This document shows positions 35,946 through 44,122 of a DNA stretch of 52,680 nucleotides, piece after piece. The position numbers were made by a program, and so were the translations under genes. Below the pieces are notes generated by a model, which saw nothing but the letters and a program-made list of their open reading frames with translations, had not been told where the DNA came from and made no database searches. Every line of letters begins with the position of its first letter. Within the stretch, counting starts at the first letter, position 1. Origin of the DNA: Lachnoclostridium sp. UBA1308 (GTDB taxonomy: Bacteria; Bacillota; Clostridia; Lachnospirales; Lachnospiraceae); NCBI GenBank assembly GCA_002307215.1, contig DBTU01000011.1, positions 2,457 to 55,136 of the forward strand, read 5' to 3'.

Positions 35946-37448
35946 TTATGCCTGAAGCTTCTTTTCTCTCTCCATTTGTTCTATTCTGTCCAAAATATAA
36001 TCCTCACGTTCATGAAATAATAGCTTCTTATGATGCTGGAAGTATTTTTTGCACCCGTACTTTGATAAGAACCATGTAAACACCGGATTCATCGTAAGAT
36101 TTGTCATAAGAATCATCATTTCCTGGCTGTCTCCAAACGCCTTCTCCATGAATATGAACAGTTTTTCCAAACGATCTGTTATCAGCTGTGTCAAGGATTT
36201 CATCTGAGAAACCCTTACTTCAAAATCCTCCTTAATTTCTGTATAATTCCCATTCACTTTTTTATAACCGTTTAATATCGTTATCATTATACTTATTTCC
36301 TGTTTTCGTTCTTTCGTAAGCGTATTGCTTTCCTCATAGGTTATAAGTCTTCTATTATCTTCTTCTATCAAGCGGTCAAGCACAGCAACCATATCACAGG
36401 CTCCTTCCTCATTACTTATTTTTATAAATTTCACTTTTTCATAGAGATCATCAATCACCTGATTCATGCTACGAAGCTCTCGTACTTTAAAGTTCACCGC
36501 ATCAATTGCCGCTCCGATAAAAGAGAGCCTTTCATCAAATCTTGCAAGCTTAATTGCCGCAATCATACTTTGGTCGTAGTTATTGTCAAAAATCCGATTT
36601 ATGTCATATTTTTGCTTATACTTCATATACAGTTCGTAATAAATCGCAAAATCAGCCGCTACCTGCTTATGTTGCAGATACTGACCGATCAGTTCTTCGT
36701 CAATTTCAATTTTTCCCTGTTCATATAAGAAAATCACCACGGAAAGATCTTCCCACCCTCTTGCTGTTACAAAGCTTTTTCCCTCCATTGATGACTCAAT
36801 TAAATAAAAATCAGATTGTTTGATATCCAGGTATGTGAGAATAGAGGCATGAATTCCTTTTTCATACGCGTATTCCTTCCAGACTCCATAATCCGCTTCA
36901 ACCGTGATTTTCTTTAGCCGATCCAATGTAGCAACATCGTATTCCCTGACTGAGTTATTATACTCAGGTGGATTTCCGGCAGATATAACAACCCATCCCT
37001 CCGGCAGTCTATGCTTTCCAAAAATCTTGTATTGCAAAAATTGTAGCATAGCCGGCGCCAGCGTCTCGGAGATACAGTTGATTTCATCCAGAAAAAGGAT
37101 TCCTTCTTTAATCCCTGTATTCTCCATACATTCATATACCGAAGCTATGATTTCGCTCATGGTATACTCCGACACCGAATAAGTTCTCTGCCCATAAGTC
37201 TTTTCCGTGATAAACGGAAGTCCGATAGCGCTCTGTCTGGTGTGATGTGTCATAGAGTAAGCAACCAGATTAATAGCAAGCTCACCTGCGATCTGCTCCA
37301 TGATTGCCGTTTTACCTATTCCGGGGGCACCAATCAGTAAAATGGGTCTTTGTTTTTCTATGCTGATACAATAATCACCGAACTGATCCTTTAGGAGATA
37401 AGTATCTACTGAATTTTTTATCTGCTGCTTTGCACTTTTTATATTCAT
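35946..37448 (-). CDS. MoxR-like AAA+ ATPase with long C-terminal extension
   Basis: A 500-residue ATPase with Walker A (GAPGIGKT, residues 40-47), Walker B (GILFLDEIN, 116-124) and sensor 1 (SAGNPPEYNNSVREYD). The first 260 residues form the AAA+ module. The rest is a helical extension not found in short MoxR proteins. Its ATG overlaps the stop of the VWA gene (ATGA), so the two are translationally coupled. AAA+/VWA pairs such as NorQ/NorD and CbbQ/CbbO activate metalloenzymes. Here the target could be the vanadium nitrogenase or its assembly proteins (inference). Confidence 0.82.
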   Translation of the reverse strand: MNIKSAKQQIKNSVDTYLLKDQFGDYCISIEKQRPILLIGAPGIGKTAIMEQIAGELAINLVAYSMTHHTRQSAIGLPFITEKTYGQRTYSVSEYTMSEIIASVYECMENTGIKEGILFLDEINCISETLAPAMLQFLQYKIFGKHRLPEGWVVISAGNPPEYNNSVREYDVATLDRLKKITVEADYGVWKEYAYEKGIHASILTYLDIKQSDFYLIESSMEGKSFVTARGWEDLSVVIFLYEQGKIEIDEELIGQYLQHKQVAADFAIYYELYMKYKQKYDINRIFDNNYDQSMIAAIKLARFDERLSFIGAAIDAVNFKVRELRSMNQVIDDLYEKVKFIKISNEEGACDMVAVLDRLIEEDNRRLITYEESNTLTKERKQEISIMITILNGYKKVNGNYTEIKEDFEVRVSQMKSLTQLITDRLEKLFIFMEKAFGDSQEMMILMTNLTMNPVFTWFLSKYGCKKYFQHHKKLLFHEREDYILDRIEQMEREKKLQA

Positions 37449-39223
37449 GTATCGTCTCCTCCCTTACCTTGTTTCTTATCGATCAAATGAAGATCAATAT
37501 CGCTTAACACGATCGGCATCACCCATTCCGGAAGCTTAACCTCATCTCCCATCCCATCGACAAACGCAAATATTGTTTGATAACTTGGCTTTCGTTTTGG
37601 AAAAATGCCCATTCCATCTGTCAGATATACAATTCCTTTTAAATTATGAAATTCCTTATTTGCAATTAAGCCGTCAATATAAGAAAATACCGGTCTGAAA
37701 TCGGTATCACCAAATCCATATAAGATAAGACCATCAATATACCGATCCAATTCCTCTTGATTGGTTATTTTGCAATCTGTCCATACCTTCTCATCGCATT
37801 GCAAAATATGAATATTAACCTTACTAAAAAAAGATTCCTGCTGTTTTAGCAAGGAATAGGTTTTTGCAATAAACTGTTTTACCAGCTCTCCCCGGCAGGA
37901 CGCAGAGGTATCGATAGCAATTACAAATTCCTTAATTGCTTTTATTTCTTTATACTCCAGCGGCTCGATTAAGGGTATATTCCGATATAGACTAAGACCG
38001 TAGGAATACCATATATAATCAAATTCTTCATTATTTATCTTCATCGCTTCGCCAATTACTGAAAGTCTCTTCAGAAGCATTGCATAATCGACTTTGTCCC
38101 TGTGTGTTTCCTTAAGATTCATTAAAAAGTCTGCTTTTTCCTCTTTATGATGAAACATCTCCATGCTCACCTGAACCTGATGTCCAACCTTTTCCCATAG
38201 TTTCTTTATATCTTCTTGATTAAAATCCATACCTTCTTGTTGGCGTATGTTATCCTCTTCGTCAAAGGTCCGCCCATCTTCATAATGGGAATCCGAAGAA
38301 TTTCTTGTCATATCCGATATATCAGATTCTTCTTCTGCCGTTTTTCTCATTGTTTTACCGCCATCCGCGGTATCTTCTTCTAAATTTGCCTCCCTATCTG
38401 CCTGCCCATGATCATAAGCATTGTTTGCCTTAGCGTTCAGTTCCTCCTGCCGAACCGGGGGAAGCCCTCCGTTATCACTCTGCTGCATACCTTCCGACAG
38501 ACTTTCTCTCCCGGACGTACGTTCATTCCCATCCTGATCAATCTGCTTAGATACCGTACTGTTGTCATTCTTTTCATTCGTATTTCGATCCCGATTGCAA
38601 TTATTCGCAACCAAATCAGAAGATTCCTGACTCTTGATTTCACTATCACCCTCCACCTTCTCTTCGAAGGCTTCGCTCCCCTGATACCAGTAGTCATGAC
38701 AGTCTCTGAAAAACCATCGTGTAAGGTCATCTGTTAGCGCTTCTCTAGACACATGAACCAACAGGTATTCATATACCCGTTCCGCTGTAAATATCTTCAC
38801 ACAATTCCTAATATCATTTAAAACCTTTTTTGCCTCTTCACTAAAGTAATTCCGGGAATCCTCCATCACTTCAAATAATATATTTTCCGTTACCAAATCT
38901 GTAGCAAGATTCCAATAATCAACCAGGATATCTCTTCGGATAAATGGATGCTTTAAAACACAATGAATTACTACATGAAGAAAATCTCCGGTCAGTTTAT
39001 CACTCGAATGCCTATACTGCTTCCATATATAGGAGAGGCTATAGTACAGATTTCTTCCATCCGTGCCCAAACTTAAGAGGTTATCATTCCTGACATACTG
39101 AAACTGACCAATGGCCGTATTAAAAAAATCCCATTTTGTCATAATAGCAGCTTTCACCAAATCCAGTATTTCCTCAGCCAGTAATTCCTTTTCATTTTTT
39201 ACCTGCATCTGATATGTATTCAT
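37445..39223 (-). CDS. VWA-domain protein with metallopeptidase-like N-terminus (DUF2201 type)
   Basis: A 592-residue protein. The N-terminal part (about 1-170) resembles the DUF2201 metallopeptidase-like domain, but the zinc motif reads HVVIHCVLKH (residues 83-92) with valine in place of the catalytic glutamate. A very acidic, Asn/Asp/Glu-rich linker covers about 195-335. The C-terminal VWA domain has an intact MIDAS (DTSAS, then GFGDTD and LTDG). The metal site is probably structural or ligand-binding, not proteolytic. GGAG lies before ATG 39223. It is coupled to the AAA+ gene and lies 45 bases after the anfO-like gene. Confidence 0.8.
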   Translation of the reverse strand: MNTYQMQVKNEKELLAEEILDLVKAAIMTKWDFFNTAIGQFQYVRNDNLLSLGTDGRNLYYSLSYIWKQYRHSSDKLTGDFLHVVIHCVLKHPFIRRDILVDYWNLATDLVTENILFEVMEDSRNYFSEEAKKVLNDIRNCVKIFTAERVYEYLLVHVSREALTDDLTRWFFRDCHDYWYQGSEAFEEKVEGDSEIKSQESSDLVANNCNRDRNTNEKNDNSTVSKQIDQDGNERTSGRESLSEGMQQSDNGGLPPVRQEELNAKANNAYDHGQADREANLEEDTADGGKTMRKTAEEESDISDMTRNSSDSHYEDGRTFDEEDNIRQQEGMDFNQEDIKKLWEKVGHQVQVSMEMFHHKEEKADFLMNLKETHRDKVDYAMLLKRLSVIGEAMKINNEEFDYIWYSYGLSLYRNIPLIEPLEYKEIKAIKEFVIAIDTSASCRGELVKQFIAKTYSLLKQQESFFSKVNIHILQCDEKVWTDCKITNQEELDRYIDGLILYGFGDTDFRPVFSYIDGLIANKEFHNLKGIVYLTDGMGIFPKRKPSYQTIFAFVDGMGDEVKLPEWVMPIVLSDIDLHLIDKKQGKGGDDT

Positions 39224-39268
39224 ATACTTAGCTCCTCATAAATCAGGTTTACTATCTTAATAGTAGCG

Positions 39269-39895
39269 CTATTCTTCAACTATTTCATAAACATCATTAA
39301 ATACAGTAACTTTCATTCCATCTCTGAATTTTTGCACTTCTGCTCTCAGATTCATTTCCTCCAACTCATTCTCAAACCATCTTGGAATATGATCACAGTC
39401 AATGATGATCTGTTTGAATTTACCTTCTTTAAAAAATGGAAGTAGGACCTGTTTTGACGTCAGCAATGTTTTATCACTCATAATTTCCTTCAAATCAATG
39501 TAATAGCTGGCATCTCTTACTAGTACCGGCGTAACAGGTTTCATTTGAACAGTTTCCTTCTTCTGTTCCTCCAGTTCACTATGATATACATAATCCAGAT
39601 ACTCCTCCGGGTTTCCTTCCATCTCCCAGATATTAAACTGCAATCCCTCAAAGTAGGTATAATATATTCCGCTGATTTCACTTGCTATCATTAATTTGCA
39701 TTCACCTAGCCACTCTCCAACTTCCTTTAATCCATTCCGAATCCCCACCGGTGTCTTTTGCTGACCAATCCGGTAATTCATTTCATCTTTCATTATCCAT
39801 CCGCCCTCACCTTTGCTGTAGATACGAATTATGGTATTCTCACCGAAAGCCGAGCTTCTTCCCTGCGTATCCATCACAACCGCAATATCCATCAT
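39269..39895 (-). CDS. AnfO-like nitrogenase accessory protein
   Basis: A 208-residue protein resembling AnfO, an accessory protein of Fe-only nitrogenase clusters. The match is in the N-terminal part: IAVVMDTQGRSSAFGENT, GECKLMIASEISGIYY, and LQFNIWEMEGNPEEYLDYV. AnfO is needed for full activity of the Fe-only enzyme but its exact step is unsettled. Finding it with VnfDGK suggests a wider role in alternative nitrogenases. GGAGG lies before two adjacent ATGs (39895 and 39892). It sits 12 bases after nifV-omega. Confidence 0.7.
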   Translation of the reverse strand: MMDIAVVMDTQGRSSAFGENTIIRIYSKGEGGWIMKDEMNYRIGQQKTPVGIRNGLKEVGEWLGECKLMIASEISGIYYTYFEGLQFNIWEMEGNPEEYLDYVYHSELEEQKKETVQMKPVTPVLVRDASYYIDLKEIMSDKTLLTSKQVLLPFFKEGKFKQIIIDCDHIPRWFENELEEMNLRAEVQKFRDGMKVTVFNDVYEIVEE

Positions 39896-39907
39896 TACAT
39901 CCTCCTG

Positions 39908-40759
39908 TTATGCCATCATTCCAATGGCGGGTTTGAATTTATATATCTTTCTTCCGCTTGCGCGTTCGACTGTCCTTGTAAGCTGATTCATTTTCTCTGT
40001 CTGTATGTCCATATGATACCCGTATAATTTATCCAGAGTATTGACCATTTCCTCAAGACAAGCATTTCCTGCTCTTTCACCGATTCCGGTTGATGTGGCA
40101 CTGACAAACTCAATACCGGATAGATAAGCTGCAACACTATTTGCCATAGCCATTCCAAAATCATTATGACCATGAAATTCAATCGGCAGAGCGCATCGTT
40201 TTACCAGATAATCAAACTCTTCCTTGGCACGAAATGGATTCAGGCATCCTACCGTATCAGCATATCTGATGCGAATTGCATTATATTGATAACCCAATTC
40301 TGCAATCCGGAGAAAGAATTCCTTATCCGCTCTTGAGGCATCTTCAGCACCTAAAAGAATGACCCCACCGTTTGCTTTTACGTATTGTAAAGTTTGCTCA
40401 AGCCTTGATAAAACCCATGCACGATCTCTTTTTAACTTATACTGTATATTGAAATCAGATACCGGAACAGACACATGAATATAGGAAAATCCGCATCGCA
40501 TGGATGAATCAACATCCTCAATCACAGCTCTGTTCCATGCAATTAAATTTGTGTTCAACTTCATGCCAAGCATTTCCTTAAGTAAGCGTTGCTCCATTTC
40601 ACCCATAGCAGGAATACCGGCTTCTATCCAGTGAATTCCCATATCAGAAAGTGTTCTCACAATGTTTAGCTTTTCCTCTGCACTAAACACAATGCCGGCC
40701 GTCTGTTCTCCATCCCTAAGGGTAGTATCCACCAAATCAAATTGTTGTAATGTTCTCAT
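39908..40759 (-). CDS. nifV-omega: Homocitrate synthase, omega (catalytic) subunit
   Basis: A 283-residue TIM-barrel protein with the catalytic DTTLRDGEQ motif (residues 11-19) and the metal-binding HGHND. It condenses acetyl-CoA and 2-oxoglutarate into homocitrate, the organic ligand of FeMo- and FeV-cofactors. It lacks the C-terminal domain of full-length NifV, which is supplied by the alpha subunit encoded just upstream (23-bp overlap). The same split is known in Clostridium pasteurianum. GGAGG lies nine bases before the ATG. Confidence 0.88.
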   Translation of the reverse strand: MRTLQQFDLVDTTLRDGEQTAGIVFSAEEKLNIVRTLSDMGIHWIEAGIPAMGEMEQRLLKEMLGMKLNTNLIAWNRAVIEDVDSSMRCGFSYIHVSVPVSDFNIQYKLKRDRAWVLSRLEQTLQYVKANGGVILLGAEDASRADKEFFLRIAELGYQYNAIRIRYADTVGCLNPFRAKEEFDYLVKRCALPIEFHGHNDFGMAMANSVAAYLSGIEFVSATSTGIGERAGNACLEEMVNTLDKLYGYHMDIQTEKMNQLTRTVERASGRKIYKFKPAIGMMA

Positions 40760-41840
40760 CTGTATCTACCTCCTTATTCCGGTTAATGTTAACATTTAAG
40801 GTATATAAAGCAATCAGCTGTTTATAGGATAATGAGGCGTTCTGACTTAGCGCCAGCTGCTTAATTCTATCCGTAAGAGCAGCCACCTCTTCCTCTGTAA
40901 GCTTCAGTCCCATCTGTTGATACCTCATCCTGATGGAAGCTTTTCCCGAATGCTTTCCAATGACAATCTTTCTCTTCACTCCGACATCCTCCGGACTGAT
41001 TACTTCATACAACTTAGGATTTTTCATAATACCATCCACATGAATTCCGGACTCATGGGAGAATATACCATTTCCTATGATTGCTTTATCCACCGGCACT
41101 TTAAGCTGCATGCTTTGAAGAATTCTTCTGCTGTCCTTGGCAAGATCCGGCGTTCGCTCGCAAACCTCAGCCATTTGAAAATACTTGCAAGTGAGAATAA
41201 TTTCTTCCATGGCGGCACCTTCTGTCAGGTTGGCTCCACCCACAACTGTATGAATATCAACAATGCCACAGCGTATCGCCGCAAGTGAATTCGCTGTCGC
41301 AAGACCACACCCGTTACCGGCACAAAATTCAATCTTGCAGCTTATGATATCTTTAGCAAAATTCACGTAATCAATCACCGTATACGGATCCAGTCTACTT
41401 TCTATGTCGCAGAGAATAAATCCAGATACACCATATTCTTTTACTAATATTCCATATTCTTCAAAATCTCCGTGTGTCAGTGTAGAAGTGTTTATTATTT
41501 TCAAATATACCTGTTTCATTTTGTATCTTGCAAATTCAAGGCATTCCTTTAAGGCAGATAACTCATCGCCATTTCTCCATCTCAGAATAACAGCGTTAAT
41601 ACTCGGCGTGTAGTATTGTTCCAAATCTCTCACCGGTATTCGACAGGCATCTATCTCCATCCTGATTGTTAACGATTTTACCGGACGCAAAATGCTCTTA
41701 ACAGAGTTAACAGATAGATCAACTGTTGATACTCCGTATTTTTTTAAGATGTCAAATAATTTATAATCCAAAAATGCATCTTGCCGCTCTGTTAATATGC
41801 TGTTAATCGTATGGTCAATCAGATTGATGCATTTATCCAT
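40737..41840 (-). CDS. nifV-alpha: Homocitrate synthase, alpha subunit
   Basis: A 367-residue protein. The first half is a degenerate barrel (LIDHTINSIL where the active enzyme has DTTLRDGEQ). The second half carries the C-terminal communication/acetyl-CoA lid region (SHESGIHVDG, IGKHSGKASI). It complements the omega subunit. The start at ATG 41840 has GGGAGG six bases before; the frame is open 36 codons further with no site. It lies directly after nifB. Confidence 0.87.
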   Translation of the reverse strand: MDKCINLIDHTINSILTERQDAFLDYKLFDILKKYGVSTVDLSVNSVKSILRPVKSLTIRMEIDACRIPVRDLEQYYTPSINAVILRWRNGDELSALKECLEFARYKMKQVYLKIINTSTLTHGDFEEYGILVKEYGVSGFILCDIESRLDPYTVIDYVNFAKDIISCKIEFCAGNGCGLATANSLAAIRCGIVDIHTVVGGANLTEGAAMEEIILTCKYFQMAEVCERTPDLAKDSRRILQSMQLKVPVDKAIIGNGIFSHESGIHVDGIMKNPKLYEVISPEDVGVKRKIVIGKHSGKASIRMRYQQMGLKLTEEEVAALTDRIKQLALSQNASLSYKQLIALYTLNVNINRNKEVDTDENITTI

Positions 41841-41878
41841 GGCAAACCTCCCATATAGGAACCAAAAAGAAAGAATTG

Positions 41879-42754
41879 TTATAAAGTTCCGACCGCATCC
41901 GCCCTGCACTGTTTGCAATGATACATTTGAAACATTATCTCGCTGCATTCCTCACGCAACTTATTGACCTCTCCCACTGTTACCTTGGGCAAATTCTCAA
42001 AACCGCTTCCTTCCACCGGAATAAATGGCATAATATTGATGATGTAGCATCCAATATCTTTCATTGTTTTTACAACTTCAGGTATATGAAAATCATTAAT
42101 GCCCTTAAGAGTAACGATATTTACTTTACATATAATTCCCTTACTTGCTAATATACGAAGTCCGGCCAGCTGATTACGAAGCAGAATCCTACCAGCCATT
42201 TCACCCTTAAATTCTAGGCCTTCATACCTTATGTATTTATATATTCTTGCAGAGATCACAGGATCAACCGCATTAACCGTTACCGTAATATGACTGATCC
42301 CAAGCTCTATTATTTCCTCCGCGTACACAGGGAGCATTAAACCATTGGTTGAAAGGCAGAAAGTCATGTCCGGATCATAGGCTCTAATTAGTTGTACTGT
42401 CTTCTTCGTATTCTCAAAATCCGCTAAGGCATCTCCGGGACCTGCTATTCCGACTACTGACAGCTTTGGAATCTCCTTTTTCATTTGTACAAATCTGTCA
42501 AAGGCTTCGTTTGGTGTTAATATGCTGGTTGTCACACCCGGACGACTTTCATTGACGCAATCAAATTTTCTGACACAATAGTTACATTGGATATTACAGT
42601 TTGGAGCAACCGGTAAATGTATTCTGGCATTTTCATGGTTGCACCCATTATAACAGGGATGATTTTTCGTTTTTTCCCTCATTACCTCGTCATGGAAGAT
42701 ATAATGAGGCGCCATCTTATATTCTTCCCTGCAATTTTTCACTTCCTGTTCCAT
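41879..42754 (-). CDS. nifB: NifB, radical SAM cofactor synthase
   Basis: A 291-residue radical SAM enzyme that fuses two 4Fe-4S clusters into the carbide-containing 8Fe core (NifB-co/L-cluster), common to Mo, V and Fe nitrogenases. Signatures: HPCYNGC (C34, C38), radical SAM C53-x3-C57-x2-C60 (CNIQCNYC) followed by VRKFDC, and a C-terminal CKQCRAD. It lacks the C-terminal NifX-like domain found in many NifB proteins. GGAGG lies before ATG 42754. It lies 12 bases after vnfN. Confidence 0.95.
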   Translation of the reverse strand: MEQEVKNCREEYKMAPHYIFHDEVMREKTKNHPCYNGCNHENARIHLPVAPNCNIQCNYCVRKFDCVNESRPGVTTSILTPNEAFDRFVQMKKEIPKLSVVGIAGPGDALADFENTKKTVQLIRAYDPDMTFCLSTNGLMLPVYAEEIIELGISHITVTVNAVDPVISARIYKYIRYEGLEFKGEMAGRILLRNQLAGLRILASKGIICKVNIVTLKGINDFHIPEVVKTMKDIGCYIINIMPFIPVEGSGFENLPKVTVGEVNKLREECSEIMFQMYHCKQCRADAVGTL

Positions 42755-42766
42755 AGTAGTAACCTC

Positions 42767-44122
42767 CTATTCACCACATTTTGCGGTATATTTTTCAAAA
42801 GAAATATGCTTTGACCGGAAGGCTCTCTCCCAGTCATTGGCAAACACCTGCAGAAGATGTAACATCCCATCATACCCAAAATAGGATTCATTGACATACA
42901 CTTCCCGATTGGAAGGTTCGAAAGCATCTACTATAACTTTAATACCTAGTTCCTCACCGATATATTTTTCCCACGAGGAGCCTATTATCATATCTACTGT
43001 AACGCTTTCCAGCGCCTTTTTTATTTGATATCCGTCCGCTTCCCATACAACTTTGGGTGACAGCTTCATCGAGCTTAGTTCTTCCTCCAATATTCTTCTT
43101 GCCGATTCCGGACAGTGCTTAAAAATCAGAAGCTCCGGTATCATCTCTAACTCCTCAAATAACATTCGCACAATGCTAATCCCGATTGTTGAATCCGCAG
43201 ATAAAGCAATTCTGCAGTTGCGATATCTGGGTATCATCATGAGCGCTCTCTTACGAAGAATATCAGTAATACGCTTTTCTTCTCTATGTATAAGTTCTTC
43301 AACTTCTTGCTCTTTGTGAAAGTGTTCTCCTAATCTTTTTAGCCATCTGGCCGTGTTAATGAAACCGACCGGAAACGGCAAATCCGATAACAATAATGGA
43401 ATTTTATGCAGTTCCTCCAGATTTTTCGAAAAAGCAAAAGAGCCTTCGTGACTAAGTAAAATATTGGCACCCGCAACACCGGCTTCCTCAATCTGCGAAA
43501 TTTCAGTCTCATGGGTAAAAACAGTCTGTATATAAACATCCAATTTCTCTAACGTCTCCTTCACCCATTCCAGATCCGCCCACCAGGTCGGATTGCAGTT
43601 GGCCTGCACAGAAATCAGATTGACGCTGTTATTAATCTTCATGTGAGAAGGTTTAATGATTGGGATAAGCGCCGCAAGTCCCATCCCTATCCCTTCGTAA
43701 CTGTTTCCGCGAAAACCCCCTGCCTGTATTGGGATTAACCGAGCTTTCATATCTGGCTGTAGCATCCGGCATACCGCTTCGATGTCTTCTCCGATAATAT
43801 CCGCTGCACAAGTTCCTACCACAAATATTATCTTTGACTGATAGGTCGCATCTGCCTGTTTTATCATATCTTCTAACTTCTGCGTTGCCCCAAGGATAAT
43901 ATCCCTCTCAAACAATCTGGTGCAAGCTAGTTTTCTGTTTGTAAAATCCACTTCATGCTGATCATAGGAACTGTTTACGGTTGCCGCACAGCCCTGCGGA
44001 GAGTGGATGACAATGCAGACATCCTTGATTCCTGCAAGAACATTTGTAACACCTTCTAACGCACAGCTAAGAAGAGGATCTTTGCTAAAATTATTATGTT
44101 TCCAATTTAACTGTTCAAGCAT
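42767..44122 (-). CDS. vnfN: VnfN/NifN-type cofactor scaffold protein
   Basis: A 451-residue nitrogenase-family protein, beta-type partner of VnfE. Cluster cysteines are C20, C45 (SPQGCA) and C105 (GTCAADIIGED). VnfEN receives the NifB product and matures it into FeV-cofactor before transfer to VnfDK. The start overlaps vnfE by 16 bases. The subtype (vnf rather than nif) is inferred from the operon, since only one EN pair is present and the catalytic genes are vnf. Confidence 0.82.
   Translation of the reverse strand: MLEQLNWKHNNFSKDPLLSCALEGVTNVLAGIKDVCIVIHSPQGCAATVNSSYDQHEVDFTNRKLACTRLFERDIILGATQKLEDMIKQADATYQSKIIFVVGTCAADIIGEDIEAVCRMLQPDMKARLIPIQAGGFRGNSYEGIGMGLAALIPIIKPSHMKINNSVNLISVQANCNPTWWADLEWVKETLEKLDVYIQTVFTHETEISQIEEAGVAGANILLSHEGSFAFSKNLEELHKIPLLLSDLPFPVGFINTARWLKRLGEHFHKEQEVEELIHREEKRITDILRKRALMMIPRYRNCRIALSADSTIGISIVRMLFEELEMIPELLIFKHCPESARRILEEELSSMKLSPKVVWEADGYQIKKALESVTVDMIIGSSWEKYIGEELGIKVIVDAFEPSNREVYVNESYFGYDGMLHLLQVFANDWERAFRSKHISFEKYTAKCGE

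Noticed and set aside
37445..39223. Active zinc protease
   Set aside because: The glutamate of HExxH is replaced by valine in the only candidate motif.
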